From an uncultured Porphyromonas sp. (lineage in GTDB: Bacteria > Bacteroidota > Bacteroidia > Bacteroidales > Porphyromonadaceae): a DNA stretch of 6,850 nt. The DNA lies in NCBI GenBank assembly GCA_902465775.1, contig CABQOJ010000066.1, forward strand, positions 1-6,850. The letters are read 5' to 3'. Position 1 is the stretch's first letter. Every line of letters begins with the position of its first letter. Below are positions 1 to 6,850 of the stretch, one piece after another. The notes beneath the pieces are model-generated. The model saw only the letters and a program-made list of their open reading frames with translations, had not been told where the DNA came from and did not search any database. Made by a program: the position numbers and the translations under genes.

Positions 1-843
1 AGACCAACCCTCGGCATCGCTGGTCAAGATAGAGATGGCTGCTCGCTCGTAGTAGGGCTTAGGCTCTTGAGTACCTAAGATGTCACAGCGCTCTAGTTGA
101 GCCTGCTCTAGAGTGGCTCGGTAGGGACCATCACCGAGTACGACCAGTCGCCAGTCGGGATGCTGCGCTGAGACCTGACGCCAGATAGTGGGGATGTGCT
201 CAATGCCTTTACCCTTGACGAGGCGCCCGACGTAGAGGACGATACGCTCCTTATCGTAGGTGGATGCTAGCTCTGTGGGTAGATAGGTATTGGCATTGTG
301 TATGACGGCAAACTTCGAGGGGTCTTGGATATGAGCAATCCGTGTGATGAACTCTGCGCTAGGCTGGCACAGTACGACAAAAGCATCGGAGAGGTTATAG
401 ATCTTTCTCCAAGAGTTACCCCATTTGCGATTCATGATGGCCCTGACAGCTCGATTGACCACTTTGCACTGCCAGTACCTATAGTGATAGGAGTCGGGGG
501 TGGTGTGTAGCACCTGTACGAGCTTGGCGCCAGCCTCACAGGTAGCCTCTCGGAGCATGCCAGCCAACCTACGACTATAGGCAGAGTGTGAGACTAAGAT
601 GGAGACGTCGTGGGAGCGAAGGAAGTTGCTGAGGGCGATGCGGTTTTCCTCTGAGTTGATCTTAGAGGGATTAGGTAGTATGAGGGTGTCCTGTTTCGGA
701 GATTCCTCACCTCCATTATCCACGCAAACATAGCAGAGGTGGTGCCCCCTTTGCTCCAGAGCTGTGGCTACACGATGAGAGACTTTCTCGATGCCACTAA
801 AGAGCAGATCGATCGCATACCAGTTGAAGAAAGCTATGTTCAT
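1..843 (-). CDS. Family 4 (GT-B) glycosyltransferase, 3' end cut off by window
   Basis: This frame stays open for 281 codons from an ATG at 843-841 to the window edge, so the C-terminus is missing. It probably encodes a retaining GT-B sugar transferase using a nucleotide-sugar donor at the cytoplasmic face of the membrane. The N-terminal acceptor domain opens with a beta strand and the family's glycine loop, here SGIEKVSHRV (residues 16-25). The donor domain shows IHNAN (181-185), the hallmark strand and loop VLYVGRLVKGKG (202-213), LVVLGDGPY (233-241) and SDAEGWS (275-281). E278 should be the first Glu of the family's E-x7-E motif; the second would lie outside the window. The start is 21 nt after the preceding glycosyltransferase stop, with no other in-frame ATG, GTG or TTG in that gap. 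A GGAGAG abuts the ATG, too close to act as a normal ribosome binding site. Family assignment is strong; donor and acceptor are unknown. Other members of this fold act in LPS and capsule assembly. Confidence 0.9.
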   Translation of the reverse strand, partial: MNIAFFNWYAIDLLFSGIEKVSHRVATALEQRGHHLCYVCVDNGGEESPKQDTLILPNPSKINSEENRIALSNFLRSHDVSILVSHSAYSRRLAGMLREATCEAGAKLVQVLHTTPDSYHYRYWQCKVVNRAVRAIMNRKWGNSWRKIYNLSDAFVVLCQPSAEFITRIAHIQDPSKFAVIHNANTYLPTELASTYDKERIVLYVGRLVKGKGIEHIPTIWRQVSAQHPDWRLVVLGDGPYRATLEQAQLERCDILGTQEPKPYYERAAISILTSDAEGWS

Positions 844-864
844 CTCTCCATCACGACTAGATGA

Positions 865-1881
865 CTACTGGTATTTGCTGATAAAGCGAAGAATCCGCTG
901 ACGAGCCTTGACTCCTTCGATCGTAAAGGGATTGTCAAATGTCCCCAGCTCGTTCAGACGACTCAGATCCTGAGCAAGCTCTCGCCGATCTTCTGGATCT
1001 GTGATCCGCTGCTCTAGCTTGTGAGCGATACGATAAGTGATCATAGCCCACATGCACTCACGCTGCCAGTGCTCTTTTTGGTAGGGAGTAGCCCGCTCCT
1101 CATAGAGCTGATAGCTGTGCTCCAAGCCTTGGATCCAGTTTTTGATCTTCCTGGTCCGACTAGAGGATCGGTCTATGGACCCTATATTGGGAAAGTAGTA
1201 GTAAAAGGGCAGATCCGTGATTACCGTCCGAGGATTCTTGAGGATCACCTCACTCCACCAGGGGAAGTCTTCGAAGATGACCCCTTTGAGAAAGCGTACA
1301 TCTTTCACCAGACTCCTCCGAAGCAGGTGACGCCACACGTAGAAGTGCTTGATCGGGTATTCAATCTTCGTATGGCTATACTCGGTGACATGAGCGAAGA
1401 CATCGTCGGTCGTGTAGTACTTGATCTTATCTAGCGAAAATCGGCGCTTGAGCCCGCGAGGCATCGTATTATCAATGTTAAAGCCTAGCGCATGACGTAC
1501 GAGTAGGCGAGGACGAAAGAGCGGATCTTTGTACCAAGAGACAATGTCTGCCTCCTCTTGCTCAACGAGGGCATAGGCTATCTCAAAGGTCTGAGGATGG
1601 ATCAGATCGTCTGAGTCCAAGAAGTTGATGTAAGTTCCCTTAGCAACGGCCATTCCAGCGTTGCGGGCATCGGATAGTCCTCCATTCTCTTTCGTAACGA
1701 TCTTAAAGCGTGGGTCTCTCTCGGCGTACTCCGCTAGGATCTGCGCACTATTGTCAGGGCTCCCGTCATTGACACAGATAGCCTCCCAGTCGGTGAAGGT
1801 CTGCGCTAGGACGCTATCCAGACAGCGTCGCAGGTACTTCTCTACATTGTATACGGGGATGATGACGGAGATCTTAGGCAT
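865..1881 (-). CDS. Family 2 (GT-A) glycosyltransferase, 338 aa
   Basis: A complete family 2 inverting glycosyltransferase, expected to move a sugar from a nucleotide-sugar onto a growing glycan at the inner membrane. The GT-A domain fills about residues 1-115: ISVIIPVYNVEKYL (4-17), NDGSPDNS (38-45) for nucleotide contact, GGLSDARNAG (67-76), and the metal-binding DxD-type motif FLDSDD (87-92). After a variable middle come FEDFPW (203-208), whose acidic pair sits where the catalytic base of such enzymes is usually found, and FYYYF..IGSIDRS (226-239), a common bacterial variant of the Y-x-Y motif before the helical tail. No signal peptide or membrane segment is visible; the C-terminus is helical and rich in charged residues. 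The ATG is 23 nt downstream of the preceding gene's stop, and the family motif begins at residue 4, which supports this start. The stop is TAG. The sugar specificity cannot be inferred. Confidence 0.93.
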   Translation of the reverse strand: MPKISVIIPVYNVEKYLRRCLDSVLAQTFTDWEAICVNDGSPDNSAQILAEYAERDPRFKIVTKENGGLSDARNAGMAVAKGTYINFLDSDDLIHPQTFEIAYALVEQEEADIVSWYKDPLFRPRLLVRHALGFNIDNTMPRGLKRRFSLDKIKYYTTDDVFAHVTEYSHTKIEYPIKHFYVWRHLLRRSLVKDVRFLKGVIFEDFPWWSEVILKNPRTVITDLPFYYYFPNIGSIDRSSSRTRKIKNWIQGLEHSYQLYEERATPYQKEHWQRECMWAMITYRIAHKLEQRITDPEDRRELAQDLSRLNELGTFDNPFTIEGVKARQRILRFISKYQ

Positions 1882-1904
1882 AAGAGATGGACTATGGATA
1901 TGGT

Positions 1905-2750
1905 TCAGACTATGTCGTGAAAGCGCTCGGGTATCTCAACGATGAGACAGAGTCCCAGCATAGCGGGCTTATTCCACGCATAGGGGGGACGTATATAGGT
2001 CTGGAGCTTGCGGGCTAGTCTCGTCGTACTGTCCCACGGATGAGCCTTATGGTTGGTCACCTGCTGGATGGTCTTCGACCGCTTAGCGATATGTTTGGTC
2101 CAGCCCGCCTCTCGTCGGTCGGGATCGGCAAAGCGTGCTTCAATACGCTTCATATCAAAGTAGCCGAAGTGAAAGAGGTAGAGCTGCGGATCAATGATGA
2201 AGTTGTGCCCCTTGACACGGTGAAAGCCCGATCCCCAGACGACTGGCTGAGCAATGACGCAAGGCTTGGTGTAGCGTGTCGATAGCCGTGCGTAGTGACG
2301 CTGCTGGAGGAAAGGGCTATCCTCTCGGATGTCGGGTTCTTTCTCAAGATGCTGTCCTACATCGACGCCTAATCCTGAGACGCTGACGCCTACCTTGATC
2401 TGACTCAGGTACTCCTTGAGTCCCATGCCAACGAGCGGGTCGACGACAAGTATTTCGTCTGCATCGACTCCGATGACGAGGTCGTAGCCTCCCGTGGTGA
2501 GTAGCTCCTTGGCGCGCTCCGAGAGGAAGGCTAGTCGCTCCTTTTCGGCAGAGACTACCTGTCCTTGGATCTTATCCACCGCCACGACCGTAGCTTGAGG
2601 ACACCAGTCGGGTAGGGGCTGATCCTTGCCATCTAGATAGATGTAGAGATGCTCCTCACCGAGCTCTCGGCCGTAGTAGGCTGTCCATTTGCGCAGGTAG
2701 AAGTCATCATTGCGCACCATGGTCAGGGCTGCGACACGCTTGGTCTTCAT
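1905..2750 (-). CDS. Glycosyltransferase family 2-like protein with VDADE motif, 281 aa
   Basis: Probable sugar transferase of the shorter family 2 branch that Pfam separates as Glyco_tranf_2_4 or a relative (assignment from memory of the pattern). The N-terminus reads KRVAALTMVRNDDFYLRKW (4-22), the usual opening of this group with the x-x-V-x-N-E/D-x-x-x-L pattern, followed by LYIYLDGKD (35-43). The metal-binding site is GVDADEIL (94-101). Further motifs are VVWGSGFHRVKGH (170-182) and LYLFHFGYFDMKR (190-202), which recall the conserved SGFH and LxHFxY patterns of these enzymes. It has no membrane segment or signal peptide. The start lies 9 nt after the gyrB stop (TAG), so translation after gyrB on one mRNA is likely. 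The stop is TGA. It differs clearly from the two other family 2 genes here, lacking their DGSxD motif, so it is not a recent duplicate. Donor and acceptor are unknown. Confidence 0.87.
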   Translation of the reverse strand: MKTKRVAALTMVRNDDFYLRKWTAYYGRELGEEHLYIYLDGKDQPLPDWCPQATVVAVDKIQGQVVSAEKERLAFLSERAKELLTTGGYDLVIGVDADEILVVDPLVGMGLKEYLSQIKVGVSVSGLGVDVGQHLEKEPDIREDSPFLQQRHYARLSTRYTKPCVIAQPVVWGSGFHRVKGHNFIIDPQLYLFHFGYFDMKRIEARFADPDRREAGWTKHIAKRSKTIQQVTNHKAHPWDSTTRLARKLQTYIRPPYAWNKPAMLGLCLIVEIPERFHDIV

Positions 2751-2759
2751 AGCTAGGTG

Positions 2760-4909
<2,150 letters not shown>

Positions 4910-5914
4910 TCAGAGAACGAACTCATGGGGCTTGACTCTCCTAAGCCACCACTCGGTATAGCGCTTGCGCAGGGAGAGGAGGAACATATACGACGAGTAG
5001 CGTATGCCACGGAGAGGCTTTAACCCTAGGTCTTGCATCGCCTCCTCCATCTTGGTGAGGTAGGTGTGACGCTCAGGGTGATCCATATGCGTCAGCCGAT
5101 GGTACGCACGGTAGATCGTCTTGAGCGGATAGACCTCCAGTCGGCGCGCCACTTCGGGTGTGAGGCGTGGCGGATCGTTGCGCAGGAAGAGGATCCGGTC
5201 ACGACACGCTAGGGTTAGGTCATAGACATTCTGCGGCTTAGCCACATGCACGATGCTCGTGGCGTGCAGTCGATAGTGATAGAGCGTGCGGTCCGTGCAG
5301 ATCAAGCAGGTAGCACGAGCCACTAGCCTAGGCAGTAGGTAGTAGTCCTCAAAGACCCGTCCCTCGGGCATCCGCTCATTATCAAACAGCTCACGGGGAA
5401 AGAGCTTATTCCAAAAGTGCCCAGACACCTTGTCGCCAGTCATCATCAAGGTCAAAGCCTCTTGCGAAGAGAGTGTCGTCAGGTCAGGCACCCGCATACC
5501 ACGCCAATCCTTTATCGAGCCATCGGCATTGTGCCTTTGCGTAGGACAGAGCACGATGGCAGGCTGCGTGGGCGCTTGTCGTAGAGCCTCGTAGAGCGCT
5601 GACACATGGTGAGGATCTATCCAGTCATCACCGTCGATCCAGGCGATGTAGTCGCCTTGCGCTAGGTCTAGGGCACGATTGCGCAGACGAGCTATCCCGC
5701 CATTATGCTCCATGCGGTGCAGCTGCATTCGCGCATCCTCGGCAGCATGCCTGCGGGCTATCTCTGGCGAAGCATCTGTCGAGGCATCGTCCATCAGCAA
5801 GACCTCCAGATTGGGGTAGTCCTGCGAAGCGACCGATGCTAGACAGCTATCGAGATAAGCCTCCTCATTGTAAAAGGTGACTATCAGCGTAATCAGTGGC
5901 TGGGTGTCGGACAT
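4910..5914 (-). CDS. Family 2 (GT-A) glycosyltransferase, 334 aa
   Basis: A complete inverting glycosyltransferase with the same architecture as the gene at 865-1881 but well diverged from it. The GT-A fold runs through ITLIVTFYNEEAYL (8-21), MDDASTD (41-47) for nucleotide binding, NGGIARLRNRAL (71-82) and the DxD-type WIDGDDWIDP (92-101). The second part carries FWNKLFPRELF (167-177), a conserved block in many bacterial family 2 enzymes, VFEDYYLLPRL (187-197) with the likely catalytic acidic pair, and LYHYRLHATSIV (211-222), the Y-x-Y-R...S motif. The tail (about 300-334) is basic and aromatic, which may favour membrane association, but no transmembrane helix is evident. The start lies 38 nt after prmA and the family motif begins at residue 8. 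It may be cotranscribed with prmA; no clear promoter was seen between them. The stop is TGA. A role in surface glycan assembly is inferred from family only. Confidence 0.93.
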   Translation of the reverse strand: MSDTQPLITLIVTFYNEEAYLDSCLASVASQDYPNLEVLLMDDASTDASPEIARRHAAEDARMQLHRMEHNGGIARLRNRALDLAQGDYIAWIDGDDWIDPHHVSALYEALRQAPTQPAIVLCPTQRHNADGSIKDWRGMRVPDLTTLSSQEALTLMMTGDKVSGHFWNKLFPRELFDNERMPEGRVFEDYYLLPRLVARATCLICTDRTLYHYRLHATSIVHVAKPQNVYDLTLACRDRILFLRNDPPRLTPEVARRLEVYPLKTIYRAYHRLTHMDHPERHTYLTKMEEAMQDLGLKPLRGIRYSSYMFLLSLRKRYTEWWLRRVKPHEFVL

Positions 5915-5952
5915 ATCAAACTAAGTCAAAGTAAATGTTCAGTAAATTGCTA

Positions 5953-6837
5953 TTAAGCTTTGCGGGTTCGTACGAAGAGCCACTCCTCGGAGGTCGCTTC
6001 GTCGATAATCTCTAGCCCCACGGAGGCTAACCCTGAGCAGATGGCTGTGCGGTCCGAGAGGAGGAAGCCACTGAGCCACACCTCGCCACCCGATCGTACA
6101 GCTGCTACGTAGCTGGGGAGGTCCTGTAGTATGATGTTGCGGTGGATATTGGCAAAGAGCAGATCCGCCTTGCTGGGGTAGACGGAGAGACGCGCAGCGT
6201 CACCATGTAGTACGCTGATCCGCTCCGTGGGGGCGAAGCCGTTGAGCTGTAGGTTGTATAGCGTATTGGTCACGCACTCGGACGATATGTCTATCGCCAC
6301 GAGCGAGTCGGCACCGAGTAGCAGAGCCGCTATGCCGAGGATGCCCGTCCCGCATCCCATGTCGATCACTCGAGCGCCCGTCACGTCGTAGTCGAGTAGA
6401 TGCTCTAGGATCATGCGAGTCGTGTGGTGCTCGCCCGAGCCAAACGAATTGTACGCCTCAATGAGCAGCTGTAGCTCATGCGTTGGTAGTGTCGGAGCCA
6501 GCTCGGGCGTGGTGACCAGCATGCGCCCCCGTAGTGATATCGGCTCGAAGGTCGTGCTGCGCCACGCTGCTAGCCAGTCACTGGAGGGCGCCAGCTCGTG
6601 GCGATATTGCCACGCTATATCATATAGTGTCAGGGCTCCCGCATCTGTGGCGAGCAGGCTGTCAACCTCTCCGCTCTCTTGCCAAGCGTCATCGGAAATG
6701 TAGGCATGAAGCAACCCTTTGTCAGGCTCCTCCTGAAAGCTTTCGAAGCCCCAGTCGGCTAGCATTTGAGCGAGCAGAGGCATCGCCCATTCGGTCTCGC
6801 TGAGTTGCTCCGTGGTAAAGGTGTAGTGGTGGTACAT
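5953..6837 (-). CDS. prmA: Ribosomal protein L11 methyltransferase, 294 aa
   Basis: S-adenosylmethionine-dependent methyltransferase that in known members trimethylates lysines and the N-terminus of ribosomal protein L11 in the cytoplasm. An N-terminal substrate-recognition domain (about 1-100) precedes the catalytic domain. The PrmA signature is seen as FGSGEHHTTRMILEHL (132-147), corresponding to FGTGxHxTT in other members. SAM-binding motif I is VIDMGCGTGILGIAA (157-171), followed by VAIDIS (180-185) at the acidic ribose-binding position. The later motif reads LLFANIHRNIIL (226-237), resembling Bacteroidetes PrmA rather than the enterobacterial form. The length is that of a normal PrmA. 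The ATG at 6837-6835 is chosen because the first strand (YHHYTFT) fits the family start and the next Met is residue 19; the frame is open for the remaining four codons to the window edge. It ends with TAA followed directly by an in-frame TAG. Assignment is confident; target lysines are not shown by sequence. Confidence 0.92.
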   Translation of the reverse strand: MYHHYTFTTEQLSETEWAMPLLAQMLADWGFESFQEEPDKGLLHAYISDDAWQESGEVDSLLATDAGALTLYDIAWQYRHELAPSSDWLAAWRSTTFEPISLRGRMLVTTPELAPTLPTHELQLLIEAYNSFGSGEHHTTRMILEHLLDYDVTGARVIDMGCGTGILGIAALLLGADSLVAIDISSECVTNTLYNLQLNGFAPTERISVLHGDAARLSVYPSKADLLFANIHRNIILQDLPSYVAAVRSGGEVWLSGFLLSDRTAICSGLASVGLEIIDEATSEEWLFVRTRKA

Positions 6838-6850
6838 AGCGTAGTTAAGC

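Noticed and set aside
841..867. Stop TAG of the 865-1881 gene and the ATG of the next gene are in the same frame, seven sense codons apart, so readthrough would fuse the two enzymes
   Set aside because: Each protein has complete family start and end features, and there is no readthrough context or pyrrolysine-like element; a shared frame occurs by chance one time in three.
1021..1434. 137-codon open frame on the plus strand inside the glycosyltransferase at 865-1881
   Set aside because: It is antisense to clear family 2 coding sequence and shows no domain; the same holds for other short plus-strand frames such as 298-510, 2040-2285, 3640-3864 and 6413-6703.
5917..5934. Two tandem -7-like octamers, TTAGTTTG and TTACTTTG on the minus strand, before the glycosyltransferase at 5914
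   Set aside because: Each misses the key A at position 2, neither has a TTG at -33 distance, and they would start transcription at or within a few bases of the ATG.

Overview
The window looks like ordinary chromosome from a Bacteroidales bacterium, most likely Porphyromonas or a close relative. The evidence is a 657-residue GyrB of the short type, without the large insertion seen in E. coli GyrB, a Bacteroidetes-type -7 promoter element (TATCTTTG, matching TAnnTTTG) in front of gyrB, start codons without well-spaced Shine-Dalgarno sequences, and base composition that looks near half GC by eye. The genus is an inference; no search was run.

All six genes lie on the minus strand, so transcription runs from high to low coordinates. 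In that order they are: prmA (ribosomal protein L11 methyltransferase, 6837-5953); a 38-nt gap; a family 2 glycosyltransferase (5914-4910); a 176-nt intergenic region with a probable gyrB promoter; gyrB (DNA gyrase subunit B, 4733-2760); a 9-nt gap; a second family 2-like glycosyltransferase with a VDADE motif (2750-1905); a 23-nt gap; a third family 2 glycosyltransferase (1881-865); a 21-nt gap; and a family 4 glycosyltransferase (843 to the window edge at 1) that is cut off by the window.

Two housekeeping genes are therefore interleaved with four sugar-transfer genes. PrmA modifies the ribosome and GyrB supplies the ATPase and TOPRIM half of gyrase. The glycosyltransferases presumably build a surface glycan (lipopolysaccharide, capsule or glycoprotein glycan). 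Their substrates cannot be read from the sequence. The three glycosyltransferase genes behind gyrB are packed closely enough to be cotranscribed with it, and no terminator or internal promoter was recognised between them.

No tRNA, rRNA, CRISPR array, insertion sequence, integrase or toxin-antitoxin pair was seen. I found no convincing undescribed system. The most notable points are the probable cotranscription of gyrB with surface-glycan genes and the content of the gyrB leader.
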